DNA of 44,443 nucleotides from Alphaproteobacteria bacterium (lineage in GTDB: Bacteria > Pseudomonadota > Alphaproteobacteria > UBA8366 > GCA-2717185), in contig JAPKDL010000015.1 in assembly GCA_028822585.1 (NCBI GenBank), forward strand, positions 1 through 44,443. The letters run 5' to 3'. A program made the translations under genes and the position numbers. Below the pieces are notes generated by a model. That model worked only from the letters and a program-made list of their open reading frames with translations. It was not told the origin of the DNA and made no database searches. This document shows positions 1 to 9,258 of this stretch, in pieces. The first letter of the stretch is position 1. Every line of letters starts with the position of its first letter.

Positions 1-452
1 CGAAATGATGGTCCCCACCGTGAAATACAATGCGCCTCGTCGACCACTAGGAGCGCCACGGGTAGTCTACTGAGCGCTGCCAGCATCCGGTCGGTCATCA
101 ACCGTTCTGGCGATATATAGAGCAGGCGCGTTTCCCCCGCAGCGACCCGCCGCCAGCTTGCGGCGTTGACGTTGTAGTCCCGTGAGGAGTTGATGGTTTC
201 CGCCGCGACCCCCGCCAATCGCAAAGCCGCGACCTGGTCTTCCATCAAGGCGACCAGCGGTGATACAACAATCGTCAGCGCGTCGCACGCCAGGGCAGGT
301 ATCTGAAAACACAGTGATTTCCCCGCCCCCGTCGGCATTACCACCAGGACGTTTTCGCCCGCCAGGATTGTGTTCATGACTTCCTCCTGGCCGGGGCGGA
401 AGCTGGCGTAGCCAAACACGTCTTGTAAAATTTGATCGGGATGCGGGGGCAC
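1..452 (-). CDS. recQ: RecQ-family ATP-dependent DNA helicase, N-terminal part (runs off window)
   Basis: About the first 150 residues of a RecQ-type 3'-5' DNA helicase, an enzyme that unwinds recombination and replication-fork intermediates. The gene continues beyond base 1. Reading from a GTG at 452, the protein has the RecQ family N-terminus (VFGYASFRPGQEEVM at about residues 12-26, the adenine-contacting motif 0). Walker A MPTGAGKS follows at 39-46, SPLVALMEDQ at 64-73 and the DEAH box VVDEAHCIS at 136-144. The next tryptophan-glycine pair (RWG) matches the usual ISQWG segment of the family. GTG is the first possible start, because an in-frame TAA lies two codons upstream. No strong Shine-Dalgarno is visible. 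The downstream minus-strand gene cannot be seen. The identity is firm; the start is moderately sure. Confidence 0.88.
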   Translation of the reverse strand, partial: MPPHPDQILQDVFGYASFRPGQEEVMNTILAGENVLVVMPTGAGKSLCFQIPALACDALTIVVSPLVALMEDQVAALRLAGVAAETINSSRDYNVNAASWRRVAAGETRLLYISPERLMTDRMLAALSRLPVALLVVDEAHCISRWGPSF

Positions 453-552
453 GAATTACCAACTCTTAGAGGGAGTTTGTATGTTTACCCCAGGGGGCTG
501 ACGGGCGCCATATTTACTCGATATTTTGCCTGAAAATTGTCTTAGTGCCTCG

Positions 553-1599
553 TTATGTACCTTCTTTGTACTGGTCGCGCGGCACATCGCCGTATTTCTT
601 CTGGTGGGAATAATTGGCGGCGTAGAATCCCCGCACTAAATCGCCGTACAACACCGGTTCGTATTTCGGTGGGTTGTCCGCATCGGTGCAGGCCGGTAGC
701 ACCTCGACCGTGCGGTGAACATTAGGGCTGTGGAAATACGCCATCGAATACCGGTGCGCACCGCCCTCCACGATCACCCCATGGGGCGTCGACATGAAGC
801 GGTCGTTCGACATGCGGCGGATGATGTTGCCGATGTTGACTAGATAGGTCCCCGGGATCAGTGGCGGTGAAACCCATTCCCCCGATGGCAGTCGCACCGC
901 TAGACCCGGCACTTCGGACCGCGCCAGGATCGTCATGAAACTGTTATCCGTATGCGGCCCAGCGCCGAAATCATTGTCTTCCTGCAACGTCGGCGGATAG
1001 TGTAACATACGCAAGGTCGCGTGGTTTTCATCCGCGAAATACGGCGCGAAACAATCTTCGGGCATCTCCAGCGCGACGGCGAAGGCGGGCAACATACGTT
1101 GCGCCAATGCGTTCAGGGTCTTGAAATAATCCACCACGCCCTCGCGGAACCCCGGCAGGTTTTCCGGCCAGTAATTATGCCCACGTAACGGCGTCTTGGC
1201 GACGATGTCGGGGTGGCCCGGACCTCGGTCATGGGTGACGAAGAACGATTCGTTCTGGTTCGGTTTGGTCGCCTTATGCACGGTGGAATGCGCCTGCATC
1301 GACGTGTTCATCGCCAGATAGCCGACATTATACTCATCCAGGGTTAGCTTGGTTTTTTCTGCCAGTGGCAGAGCGTGAAAGCGTTTGTGTTGTTCAAAGG
1401 TCGAATCAATCAAATCCTGCGGCACGCCATGGTTTTTGATATAGAAAAACCCGGTTGTTTCACAGGCGCCGCGCACTTGCGCCGCCAGGGCGTACAAGGC
1501 CCCGTCTTCGCCGTTAAAATACGGGCCCAGATCGATGATCGGTAATTGGGCGAGCGCCGCATCCATGTCGCTGGGGGCGTTGTCGTTAAATAAATGCAT
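553..1599 (-). CDS. Isopenicillin N synthase-family Fe(II)/2-oxoglutarate-type oxygenase
   Basis: A 348-residue non-haem iron oxygenase of the isopenicillin N synthase/2OG-Fe(II) superfamily. The N-terminal DIOX_N-like half begins with LPIIDLGPYF (19-28) and includes TTGFFYIKNHGVP (48-60). The C-terminal jelly roll carries the iron ligands H216-x-D218 (GPHTDNSFMTIL) and H273 (STPHGV). The co-substrate-binding R283-x-S285 (RYSMAYF) is also present. The family hydroxylates, desaturates or cyclises small substrates; the actual substrate cannot be read from sequence, and nothing suggests beta-lactam production. The ATG at 1599 has AAGGA about 7 nt upstream. It lies 94 bp downstream of the GGT-like acylase on the same strand, so the two are probably cotranscribed. 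Family certain, substrate unknown. Confidence 0.93.
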   Translation of the reverse strand: MHLFNDNAPSDMDAALAQLPIIDLGPYFNGEDGALYALAAQVRGACETTGFFYIKNHGVPQDLIDSTFEQHKRFHALPLAEKTKLTLDEYNVGYLAMNTSMQAHSTVHKATKPNQNESFFVTHDRGPGHPDIVAKTPLRGHNYWPENLPGFREGVVDYFKTLNALAQRMLPAFAVALEMPEDCFAPYFADENHATLRMLHYPPTLQEDNDFGAGPHTDNSFMTILARSEVPGLAVRLPSGEWVSPPLIPGTYLVNIGNIIRRMSNDRFMSTPHGVIVEGGAHRYSMAYFHSPNVHRTVEVLPACTDADNPPKYEPVLYGDLVRGFYAANYSHQKKYGDVPRDQYKEGT

Positions 1600-1693
1600 G
1601 CCGCAATCCTTCGAACCGTTGTTCTCTGATGCTTATCGTTTAAATGTTACCCCAAAATACGGCGTAATGAAAAGGCCACCCCTGACCCTAGCC

Positions 1694-3565
1694 TTATCGG
1701 CCAAACGCATAAGGATTTTTCGAACGCGGGCTGGCCGCGGCTTTCAGCATGCCATCGTCCTGGGCCACGACGCACATGCGGCCCTGGGACCAGTCTTCGC
1801 CCACCTCGACATCGTGACCCCGGCCGCGCAAATCCGCCACCGCCTCGTCGCTGAAACGGCCTTCCACGCTGAGTGACTTCAGCGCTGCCTTTTTGGGGTA
1901 AAACGACCCGGGGAAATGTGCGGTGCTGAAGGTCGGGCTGTCGATCGCGGCCTGCAAATCGGGTTGGTGATGGGCGTGGCGCAGGAAGAATTGCAGCGCC
2001 CATTGGTCCTGCTTGTCCGCGCCCGGCGTGCCGAACGCCATATAGGGCTTGCCGTCGCGGTTGGCGAAACCGGGGCTGAGCGTGGTGCGGGGCCGTTTGC
2101 CCGGCGCGATGCCGCCCGGCGTACCGTCTTCCAGGGTGAAGATCTGTCCCCGGTTCGACAGCGAGAACCCAAGTTCTGGCACGGTGGGGGAACTGCGCAG
2201 CCAGCCGCCGCTGGGCGTCACCGACACCATGTTGCCAAATTGATCAGCAATGTCGAAATGCACCGTGTCGCCGGACGCGATGGAGACCGCGTCGAAATCG
2301 TCGCCCACCGGGCGGGTTGACCCATCGTCCAGCACCGCCACGCGGGTTCCGTCGTCCAAGCCATATACGACCGGCCCGCCATAGCCCGGCACGGTTCCGG
2401 GTCGGATGGTGCCGGACGCTGTGGCGCCCACCAATTTGCGGCGTTCGGCGTTGTAGTCTTCCGACAACAGCACATCCATCGGCACGTCCACGAAATCCGG
2501 GTCGCCGTAAAATCGTTCGCGGTCGGCAAAGGCCAGTTTGGCACATTCGGTCACCACATGGACAAACTCCGCGCTTTCCGGCGCCATGGCGTCCAGATCG
2601 AATCCCTTCAACAGGGCTAATTGTTGCAACAAGACCGGGCCTTGCGACCACGGCCCCGCCTTGAAGACTTCATACCGGCCATATTCCAACGACACCGGCG
2701 CCTCCACACTGGCGCGCCACTTGTCCAGATCATCGCCGGTCATCAAGCCCCTATGGCGTTCGCCGGAGGTATCCAAAATCGAATTGTCGCGACAGAACCT
2801 GTCCACCGCCTCGGCGACGAACCCGCTGTAGAACGCCGCGCGCGCCGCTTCGATTCTAGCCTCGCGTCCGCTCGTAACCGAATCCGCCTCGCGGACCAGT
2901 CGCTCAAACGTGTCGGCCAACACCGGATTGCGGAACAGTTTATTGGCGATAGGGGCTGTTCCATTCGGGCAATAGGTCGCGCCTGAGGTGGCCCAGTGGG
3001 TGGTGAACAATTCGCTCAGGCTGTCGATGGTGGAACACACCCGCGCCGAGAGCGGGGCGCCGTTGCGCGCGTACCCGATGGCTGGGGTCATCACGTCGCG
3101 TAGCTCCATGGTGCCCCAATCACGCAGCAACAACATCATCGTGCCAAACGCGCTGGGCGTGACAGCGGGCAGCAATCCGGCGCCGGGCACCAAGTCCAAC
3201 CCCATGGTCCGAAATCGCGCCGATGTCGCGGCGGCGGGGGCGACGCCCTGGCCGCTCAGCACGGACACCTTGTCCGCCGCGTTGTCATAAAGAATAGTCG
3301 GCGCCTCGCCCGCGAACCCGCACATGGTGGGTTCGACCACCTGCAACACAAAGGTTGCGGCGACGGCGGCGTCAAAGGCGTTGCCGCCGCGCTCCAACAT
3401 GCTCATCCCCGCCGCCGTGCCCAGATAGTGAGACGTGGCAACCATGCCAAACGTGCCAATCAGCTCAGGCCGGGTGGTGAACGGGGTCTCGCCGGGCAAC
3501 ATCGCATTTGGCGCGGTTCCGCTGCCTTTGAAAATACGGGCGATGTCGTTTGCTAGTACGGTCAT
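1694..3565 (-). CDS. Gamma-glutamyltransferase-like Ntn-hydrolase (GGT/acylase family)
   Basis: A 623-residue member of the gamma-glutamyltranspeptidase fold, synthesised as a precursor that cleaves itself before a threonine. The N-terminal half contains ERGGNAFDAAVAATFVLQV (58-76) and VVEPTMCGF. The expected cleavage site and nucleophile is T434 in GDTVHFDIAD. The C-terminal part contains APGKRPRTTLSPGF and FGTPGADKQDQW. In classical GGT the pocket after KRP holds a Ser-Ser pair and the oxyanion loop reads GSPGG. Here they are Thr494-Thr495 and GTPGA, as in the GGT-like acylase branch, so true transpeptidation of glutathione is doubtful. No signal peptide is evident, which suggests a cytoplasmic enzyme. 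The ATG at 3565 is preceded by AGGAG at good spacing. The downstream partner is the iron oxygenase. Confidence 0.9.
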   Translation of the reverse strand: MTVLANDIARIFKGSGTAPNAMLPGETPFTTRPELIGTFGMVATSHYLGTAAGMSMLERGGNAFDAAVAATFVLQVVEPTMCGFAGEAPTILYDNAADKVSVLSGQGVAPAAATSARFRTMGLDLVPGAGLLPAVTPSAFGTMMLLLRDWGTMELRDVMTPAIGYARNGAPLSARVCSTIDSLSELFTTHWATSGATYCPNGTAPIANKLFRNPVLADTFERLVREADSVTSGREARIEAARAAFYSGFVAEAVDRFCRDNSILDTSGERHRGLMTGDDLDKWRASVEAPVSLEYGRYEVFKAGPWSQGPVLLQQLALLKGFDLDAMAPESAEFVHVVTECAKLAFADRERFYGDPDFVDVPMDVLLSEDYNAERRKLVGATASGTIRPGTVPGYGGPVVYGLDDGTRVAVLDDGSTRPVGDDFDAVSIASGDTVHFDIADQFGNMVSVTPSGGWLRSSPTVPELGFSLSNRGQIFTLEDGTPGGIAPGKRPRTTLSPGFANRDGKPYMAFGTPGADKQDQWALQFFLRHAHHQPDLQAAIDSPTFSTAHFPGSFYPKKAALKSLSVEGRFSDEAVADLRGRGHDVEVGEDWSQGRMCVVAQDDGMLKAAASPRSKNPYAFGR

Positions 3566-3599
3566 GGCGGGGCGCTCCTGGCAATGGTGTGGTGGCGTG

Positions 3600-3628
3600 A
3601 ACGGCTTTATATCATACGCATGGGATAA
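3600..3628 (+). repeat. Degenerate ~30-bp repeat, copy 1
   Basis: This segment starts AACGGC and ends CATGGGATAA. It matches 4269-4298 at roughly 23 of 30 positions: shared AACGGC, TTATAT, TA, CATGGG and TAA. The two copies are in the same orientation and lie on either side of the decayed coding region. No function is assigned, and chance similarity is possible. Confidence 0.3.
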
Positions 3629-3688
3629 CCTTAATGCGCAATTGTTAGTGGGTCACGCCAGTGGTCTGATCGGACTGCGCCGTCCCGT

Positions 3689-4146
3689 TCACGCGAACGC
3701 GCCGTCTTCGTCGCGATCCAGAAAGCCGAGATTTTGACCGAACGCGCTGGTTAACCGGTCGGCGCCCATGGTGGGCAGGACGTTTCGGAACGCGGTTTCG
3801 GTTTTTGGGCTCGCCCAGGCGTCTTCATAGACGGGTTTACACTCGTTTTGACCAAAGGCGTCCCGGCCCAGATCGTTAATTGTCGCATGTAACGCGCCGT
3901 CTTCTTCGACATTAGTCTTCGGCGTTGGTTTGTTCTAGGACCGGAACAGCGGTCCGAAGGCCTCGCGCACCGGTGGACCGATATTCCCTGAAGAACGCCC
4001 CGCTTGCATATTGCGCCGACCTTGGCGAAACGGCCCAACGCCAGACCTTCCTCGACCTTCGGTGCGCCCCAGCGCCCGGCGGCGGCCTTTACCATCTGCC
4101 GGGCGCGAGGCCCAAGATCACCATCGATCCTCAGATTTGGCGGCAC
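3689..4146 (-). pseudogene. Probable decayed coding remnant, unidentified
   Basis: I do not recognise this gene. On the minus strand two different frames look coding in turn. One (4146 down to about 4000) reads NLRIDGDLGPRARQMVKAA near its start. The other (3934 down to the TGA at 3689) gives 81 codons with ordinary composition, including ALHATINDLGRDAFGQNE, and ends FLDRDEDGAFA. That end has a DxDxDG pattern like an EF-hand loop. The second frame has no good start and is closed upstream by a TAG at 3935-3937. This frame switch plus an in-frame stop is what a frameshifted, decaying gene would look like. It could also be chance open frame in GC-rich DNA, and a plus-strand frame (3925-4161) is also open. 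The flanking degenerate 30-bp repeats add some weight to an insertion or deletion history. Confidence 0.3.
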
Positions 4147-4161
4147 GCATTCTTTTCCTGA

Positions 4162-4442
4162 TCTCGGGAAAAACTAGCTCACGTGTCCAAGGAGCCCTGG
4201 AGCTTTGCTGGCATCCGTTCTGGGCAAAAGAGCCTCTATTTATGAAAACTGGAGTGGTACTAAGTACCAACGGCGGTTATATTGTATCCATGGGTTAAGC
4301 GTGAGCGCCAACAATTAATTCCTAAAAACAGCAATTTTTCTTAATTACTCTATTCACTGAGAGTATGATAAGGCCGCGCAGGTGATCATCTGGAGACGGA
4401 TTGCTTGTCTCGGCGGCTTGGGAGATTTATTAAGGTGGGATC
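4162..4442. other. Intergenic region upstream of the CapD-like gene
   Basis: No credible gene was found. The stretch holds copy 2 of the degenerate 30-bp repeat, then an AT-rich segment (about 4300-4370), which is where the promoter of the downstream sugar-epimerase gene would be expected. A TATGAT hexamer lies at about 4365, but no convincing -35 element could be assigned. Confidence 0.5.
4269..4298 (+). repeat. Degenerate ~30-bp repeat, copy 2
   Basis: This is the counterpart of 3600-3628, in the same orientation and about 670 bp away. It ends CATGGGTTAA where copy 1 ends CATGGGATAA. The two copies bracket the putative decayed gene. Confidence 0.3.
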
Positions 4443-6380
4443 ATGCTCAGACCCTTTAAGATCAGACCTGCGCGCGTCGCCTTCTTTCACGATGTCGTCA
4501 TGGCGGCCGCGTCGTTTCCGCTGTCGCTGTATTTGCGCGTCGGGCCGGACTTCGATTATTTCGCCGACGCCTTCCTGGTAGAGGGTGTGGCGGCCTTTAC
4601 GGTGACCGCTGTCCTCGTATTTTCTCTCAGTGGCATGTATCGCGGCATTTGGCGGTACGCGTCGACCAAGGATCTCATCACCATCACCAAGGCCGTGTCC
4701 CTGGTCGTGGTGGTGTTCGTGCCGGTGTTGTTTCTGGTTACCCGGTTGGAGGATATGCCCCGGTCGTTGCCGCTTATCAACTGGTTCGTGTTGTTGGTTC
4801 TGCTAGGTGGCCCGCGCTTTTCGTACCGCATTTTCAAGGACCGCCGGTTGGACCATGTGTTGGAGATGGATGATTCCGCGCGCATGCGGGTGTTGCTGGT
4901 CGGGGCCGGTGACGAGGCCGAATTATTTATCCGCGAACAGGCGCGCGACCGGGGGGCGCCGTTTAAAGTCGTCGGCATCGTCGATGAAAAAGGCCGCCGT
5001 GTCGGGCGGGAAATTCACGGTGTTGCGGTCATGGGCGCGCTCAGCGAGGTTGAGACGGTCATCGCGGCGACCAAACCGCGCCGGGTCATTCTGACGAAAG
5101 AGCGGACCGGCGGCGAGGACGTGCGCGCGCTGCTGGCGATCACCGAGCGGCTGGGCCTGACCCTGGCGCGATTGCCACGGTTGTCGGAATTAAAAGACGG
5201 TGACGGGTCAGGCTCCAACACTGGAAATGAGAGTAGCATCCGCCCGATTGCGGTGGAAGACTTGTTGGGCCGGGCGCAAACCTGGTTGGACCGCGAAGCG
5301 ATGGCGGCGTTGGTGCGTGGACGTCGGGTGTTGGTAACGGGCGCGGGGGGCACTATCGGGGGTGAACTTGTGCGCCAAATCGCCGCCTTCGAGCCCGCCC
5401 GCCTCGCTTTGCTGGATAATGCTGAATTCCACCTCTACCAAATTGACATGGATGTGGCGCGCCATCACCCGGACCTCGACCGGGTCGCTATTTTGGGTGA
5501 CGTCCGGGACCGCGCGCGCATCGACGATGTGATGCGTCGGGAATCACCGGAACTAGTGTTTCACGCCGCCGCTTACAAACACGTGCCTATCGTCGAGATG
5601 AACCCCAATGAAGGCGTGCTGACCAATGTGGTGGGCACCCGCAATGTCGCCGATGCCAGCCTGAATGCAGGCGTTGAGTTGATGGTGTTGATTTCGACGG
5701 ACAAGGCGGTGCATCCGTCCAATGTCATGGGCGCGACAAAGCGGTTGGCGGAAAGTTACTGCCAGGCGCTGGATTTGCAGGAACGGGATGCGCCGGAAAG
5801 TACTGGCGACAAACCGACGCGCTTTGTTGTAGTGCGGTTTGGCAATGTGTTGGGGTCAACGGGGTCGGTCATACCGCTATTTCAGGACCAGATCGCTCGG
5901 GGCGGTCCCATCACCGTGACGCATCCCGAGATGACGCGGTATTTCATGACAGTGCGCGAAGCGGTGGGGCTGGTTCTGCAGGCTTCTGTCCTGGGAGTGG
6001 GGGATGTGGGAGCCAGCGGCAAGATCCACGTGCTGGAAATGGGCGAGCCGGTGCGCATTCTGGATTTAGCGCGCCAGATGATCCGGTTGGCCGGGTTGGT
6101 GCCGGATGAAGATATCGTCATTCAATATATTGGGATGCGGCCCGGTGAAAAACTGCATGAACGGCTGTTGCACGAATCGGAAAGTAGGATGACGACCGCG
6201 TGCGAAGGGTTGATGCTGGCCGCGCCACGCATCGCCAATTTGACGGCGCTACAGGACGTTATCGATGACCTTGAGGCCAACGCGCGCGCGCGCAATGGCG
6301 AGCAGACCCGCGCGTTGTTGCACGGGGCGGTCCCAGAGTTTCAGGAACCGGTGCTGGACAACGCTGACGCTGACCGGTAG
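4443..6380 (+). CDS. Membrane-bound nucleotide-sugar epimerase/dehydratase (CapD/WbpM/FlaA1 type)
   Basis: A 645-residue polysaccharide-biosynthesis enzyme with the long WbpM/CapD architecture. The N-terminal membrane part has several helices within about residues 12-122. A first Rossmann-like module has VLLVGAGDEAELF (150-162). The catalytic SDR domain has the NAD(P) loop VTGAGGTIGGELV (298-310), then AAAYKHVPIVEMNP (375-388) and STDKAVHPSNVMGATKR (418-434). In this long subgroup the usual SDR tyrosine is replaced by methionine, with the lysine (K433) kept. Such enzymes act at the inner membrane on UDP-N-acetyl sugars, usually as C4,C6-dehydratase or epimerase, to supply capsule, O-antigen or glycan precursors. 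The ATG at 4443 has AAGGTGG just upstream. It stands alone here, with no glycosyltransferase neighbours, so its glycan pathway cannot be named. Confidence 0.92.
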   Translation: MLRPFKIRPARVAFFHDVVMAAASFPLSLYLRVGPDFDYFADAFLVEGVAAFTVTAVLVFSLSGMYRGIWRYASTKDLITITKAVSLVVVVFVPVLFLVTRLEDMPRSLPLINWFVLLVLLGGPRFSYRIFKDRRLDHVLEMDDSARMRVLLVGAGDEAELFIREQARDRGAPFKVVGIVDEKGRRVGREIHGVAVMGALSEVETVIAATKPRRVILTKERTGGEDVRALLAITERLGLTLARLPRLSELKDGDGSGSNTGNESSIRPIAVEDLLGRAQTWLDREAMAALVRGRRVLVTGAGGTIGGELVRQIAAFEPARLALLDNAEFHLYQIDMDVARHHPDLDRVAILGDVRDRARIDDVMRRESPELVFHAAAYKHVPIVEMNPNEGVLTNVVGTRNVADASLNAGVELMVLISTDKAVHPSNVMGATKRLAESYCQALDLQERDAPESTGDKPTRFVVVRFGNVLGSTGSVIPLFQDQIARGGPITVTHPEMTRYFMTVREAVGLVLQASVLGVGDVGASGKIHVLEMGEPVRILDLARQMIRLAGLVPDEDIVIQYIGMRPGEKLHERLLHESESRMTTACEGLMLAAPRIANLTALQDVIDDLEANARARNGEQTRALLHGAVPEFQEPVLDNADADR

Positions 6381-6445
6381 ACGGGCCCCCCGCGAGTTCG
6401 ATTACAACTCGAAACTGACGATAAATTGACCGGAGCGACAAGGTT

Positions 6446-7999
6446 ATGGCCAAGGCCACCATCAAACGGGCGTTGATTTCCGTATCGGATAAAACAGGGT
6501 TGGTCGAATTCGCCCAGCACCTTTCCAATTTTGGCGTGCGTCTGCTGTCGACAGGCGGGTCGGCGCGGGTGCTGCGCGACGCCGGGCTGGCGGTGCAGGA
6601 AGTCGCCGACTACACCGGTTTCCCCGAAATGCTCGATGGCCGGGTCAAGACCCTGCACCCTAAAATCCATGGTGGTTTGCTGGGGCGGCGCAACGTCAAC
6701 GCCCACCGCATGGCAATGGAAGCGCATGGCATCAGCCCCATCGACCTTGTTGTCGTCAATTTATACCCGTTCGTTGAAACCGTCGTGGGCGGCGCGGACT
6801 TTGAGACCTGCATTGAAAATATTGACATCGGCGGCCCCGCCATGATCCGGTCCGCCGCCAAAAACCATAACGATGTCGTCGTCCTGACAGACCCCGCGGA
6901 TTACGAAACCGTCATGACGGTGATGACCTACACCGATGGCGGCACCGAATTGTCGTTGCGCCGAAAACTGGCGGCGACGGCCTATGCGCACACTGCCGCC
7001 TATGACGCCAACATTGCCGCCTGGTTTGCCGATCAGGAAAGCGATTCGTTCCCCGCCCATGTGACGGCCACGGGTGATTTGGCGCAAACCTTGCGATATG
7101 GTGAGAATCCGCATCAGGAAGCCGCCCTCTACCGGACCAGTCCGGCGCGGCGCGGCGTCGCCTCCGCCGAACAAGTGCAGGGTAAGGAGATGAGCTACAA
7201 CAATCTGAACGACACGGATGCTGCGTTTGAACTGGTGGCGGAATTCGACGCGCCGTCCGTCGCAATCATCAAACATGCGAACCCCTGCGGCGTCGCCTCC
7301 GCCGATACGGTGCTGGATGCGTACCACAAGGCGCATGCCTGCGACCCGGTCAGCGCGTTTGGCGGCATCGTCGCCTTGAATCGTGATCTGGACGGGGACA
7401 CCGCGCGGGCCATCGCCAAAATCTTCGTGGAAGTGGTTATCGCACCGGACGCGGATTCCGATGCGCGCGCCGTGTTCGCGGAAAAGAAGAATTTACGGCT
7501 GTTGTTGACCGGCGGCCTGCCGGACCCCACGGCACCCGGCCAAACGATAAAAACCATCGCGGGCGGGTTGTTGTTGCAAGGCCGGGACAATGGCCGAATT
7601 ACGCGCGACGATTTGAAAGTCGTCACCAAACGTCGACCGACGCCGACTGAAATCGATGATATGCTGTTCGCTTTCAAGGTCTGCAAACACACTAAATCGA
7701 ACGCTATCATCTATGTCCGGGAGGGCGCGGCAGTGGGCATTGGCGCGGGGCAAATGAGCCGCGTCGATTCCTCCCGTGTCGCAGCGCAAAAGAGCGCCGA
7801 ACATCTAGGCACGCAAAACTCCGTGGTCGCCTCCGACGCGTTCTTCCCCTTTGCCGATGGTTTGGTTACCGCGATTGAAGCCGGCGCCGTGGCGGTGGTT
7901 CAGCCGGGCGGGTCAATTCGCGACGAAGAAGTCATCGCCGCCGCGGATGCCGCAGGCGTCGCCATGGCGTTTACTGGGATGCGCCATTTCCGGCATTAG
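6446..7999 (+). CDS. purH: Bifunctional AICAR transformylase / IMP cyclohydrolase
   Basis: 517 residues, close to full length for PurH, which carries out the last two steps of de novo purine synthesis (AICAR to FAICAR with 10-formyl-THF, then ring closure to IMP). The N-terminal cyclohydrolase (MGS-like) domain has ISVSDKTGL (11-19), [11 protein letters not shown] and [13 protein letters not shown] (65-77). The C-terminal transformylase domain has RYGENPHQ (217-224), the catalytic Lys276-His277 in [11 protein letters not shown], and SDAFFPF with [10 protein letters not shown] near the end. The start is ATG with GGAG upstream. It follows the sugar-epimerase gene by 65 bp on the same strand, so cotranscription is possible. 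Its stop codon overlaps the stop of the convergent MFS gene by 4 bp. Confidence 0.98.
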   Translation: MAKATIKRALISVSDKTGLVEFAQHLSNFGVRLLSTGGSARVLRDAGLAVQEVADYTGFPEMLDGRVKTLHPKIHGGLLGRRNVNAHRMAMEAHGISPIDLVVVNLYPFVETVVGGADFETCIENIDIGGPAMIRSAAKNHNDVVVLTDPADYETVMTVMTYTDGGTELSLRRKLAATAYAHTAAYDANIAAWFADQESDSFPAHVTATGDLAQTLRYGENPHQEAALYRTSPARRGVASAEQVQGKEMSYNNLNDTDAAFELVAEFDAPSVAIIKHANPCGVASADTVLDAYHKAHACDPVSAFGGIVALNRDLDGDTARAIAKIFVEVVIAPDADSDARAVFAEKKNLRLLLTGGLPDPTAPGQTIKTIAGGLLLQGRDNGRITRDDLKVVTKRRPTPTEIDDMLFAFKVCKHTKSNAIIYVREGAAVGIGAGQMSRVDSSRVAAQKSAEHLGTQNSVVASDAFFPFADGLVTAIEAGAVAVVQPGGSIRDEEVIAAADAAGVAMAFTGMRHFRH

Positions 8000-9258
8000 G
8001 GGTCACGCACGGGCGCTTTCACGGGCAGCAGCAGTAATAAACCGACGACAAAAAACACAATTATGGTCGCCATTCCGGCCCGTTGGCTGCCGGACGCTGC
8101 GGTCACCCATCCCACCAGAATTGGTCCAACGAACGCAGTCGCCTTCCCGGACATCGCATATAGTCCAAACATTTCGGTTTGCATAGCTGGTGGGGCCAGC
8201 CGCGCCATGAGCGAACGTGACGCCGCCTGTGTGGGGCCGACAAATACGCCCAATCCCATGCCGAACACCCAGAACCAGAATGTCGTCTCAACAATCAGCA
8301 ATCCTGCGCCAAAGATGATCAACGCCATCAGGGACATCACAATAATGAGCTTAGCGCCAATTCGATCATCGACCCAGGCGAAGGTCAAAGCGCCCAATCC
8401 CGCCGTTACATTCAACGCGATCGCAAATTGGATAACTTCCGTTATTTTCATGCCGAATTCGCTCGCCGCATAAATGCCGCCGAAGGTGAACAGCGTATTC
8501 AAGCCGTCGGCGTAGATCATGTGCGCCAAGAGATATCGGCCCAACCCGGAATATTGCCGCGCATGGCGGATGGTGTCGATGAGTTGTCCCAACCCAGCCC
8601 GCACTACCACCGGAAACGGGCGGCCAGGCGTTGGACGGTCCGGCGTGAACAAAAACAACGGCAGGGACAAAACCGCAAACCACACGGCGACCAGAATCAT
8701 GACTGCGCGAATATGCATCGCCTCGTTGGTCGGGATGCCGAACCAGGGTGTGTCGGTCTGTACGAACCCGACCAGACCTAACGCCAGGCAACTCAACCCA
8801 CCGATATAACCGCACCCCCAGCCCCAACCGGACACGCGCCCCAGATAGGCGATTGGGGCCAAGCCCGGCAGCATCGCGTTGTAAAATACCATGCCTAATT
8901 CGAACGCAAAAAGGGCGAGAGCCACGAAGGACAGCGCCCAAATTGAGCTGCCCGGTTCCGGCGTGGCGAACCACAACAACGCCGTCGCCGCAACGCACAA
9001 CGCGGTAAAGCCCGCCAACCATGGTTTTTGGCGTCCGCCCTGATCCGCTATTGCGCCCAGCACCGGTCCCGCGACGGCGACCGCGATGGCCGCCAACCCC
9101 ACGGCCAATCCCCAATCCGCGGCGCCTTCTTCCGGTGTTTTTGCGATGGCTTGGGTGTAGTAGGCACCGAAGACAAACGTTGTCACGACGGTGGGGAACG
9201 CGGAATTCGCCGCGTCGTATAAACACCATGACATCAACGCGCGGCGGTTGTTCATCAT
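7996..9258 (-). CDS. MFS transporter, UMF1 / Atg22-like family
   Basis: A 420-residue, very hydrophobic protein with about twelve predicted membrane helices. The N-terminus [17 protein letters not shown] (9-25) is the signature of the bacterial UMF1 branch related to the fungal vacuolar effluxer Atg22. Segment [13 protein letters not shown] (66-78) is the cytoplasmic loop 2-3 typical of MFS proteins, and the C-terminal half repeats the fold ([20 protein letters not shown]). Substrates of bacterial members are not established; amino acid efflux is inferred only from the fungal relative. It is convergent with purH, sharing the last 4 bp, and the opposite end faces a gene-poor stretch. Confidence 0.88.
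   Translation of the reverse strand: MMNNRRALMSWCLYDAANSAFPTVVTTFVFGAYYTQAIAKTPEEGAADWGLAVGLAAIAVAVAGPVLGAIADQGGRQKPWLAGFTALCVAATALLWFATPEPGSSIWALSFVALALFAFELGMVFYNAMLPGLAPIAYLGRVSGWGWGCGYIGGLSCLALGLVGFVQTDTPWFGIPTNEAMHIRAVMILVAVWFAVLSLPLFLFTPDRPTPGRPFPVVVRAGLGQLIDTIRHARQYSGLGRYLLAHMIYADGLNTLFTFGGIYAASEFGMKITEVIQFAIALNVTAGLGALTFAWVDDRIGAKLIIVMSLMALIIFGAGLLIVETTFWFWVFGMGLGVFVGPTQAASRSLMARLAPPAMQTEMFGLYAMSGKATAFVGPILVGWVTAASGSQRAGMATIIVFFVVGLLLLLPVKAPVRDP

Noticed and set aside
67-462. 131-codon minus-strand open frame at the left edge
   Set aside because: It is out of frame with the RecQ N-terminus, which has complete Walker A and DEAH motifs in the neighbouring frame.
553-1599. Beta-lactam biosynthesis from the IPNS-like enzyme
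   Set aside because: No peptide synthetase or epimerase is nearby, and most bacterial members of this family have unrelated roles.
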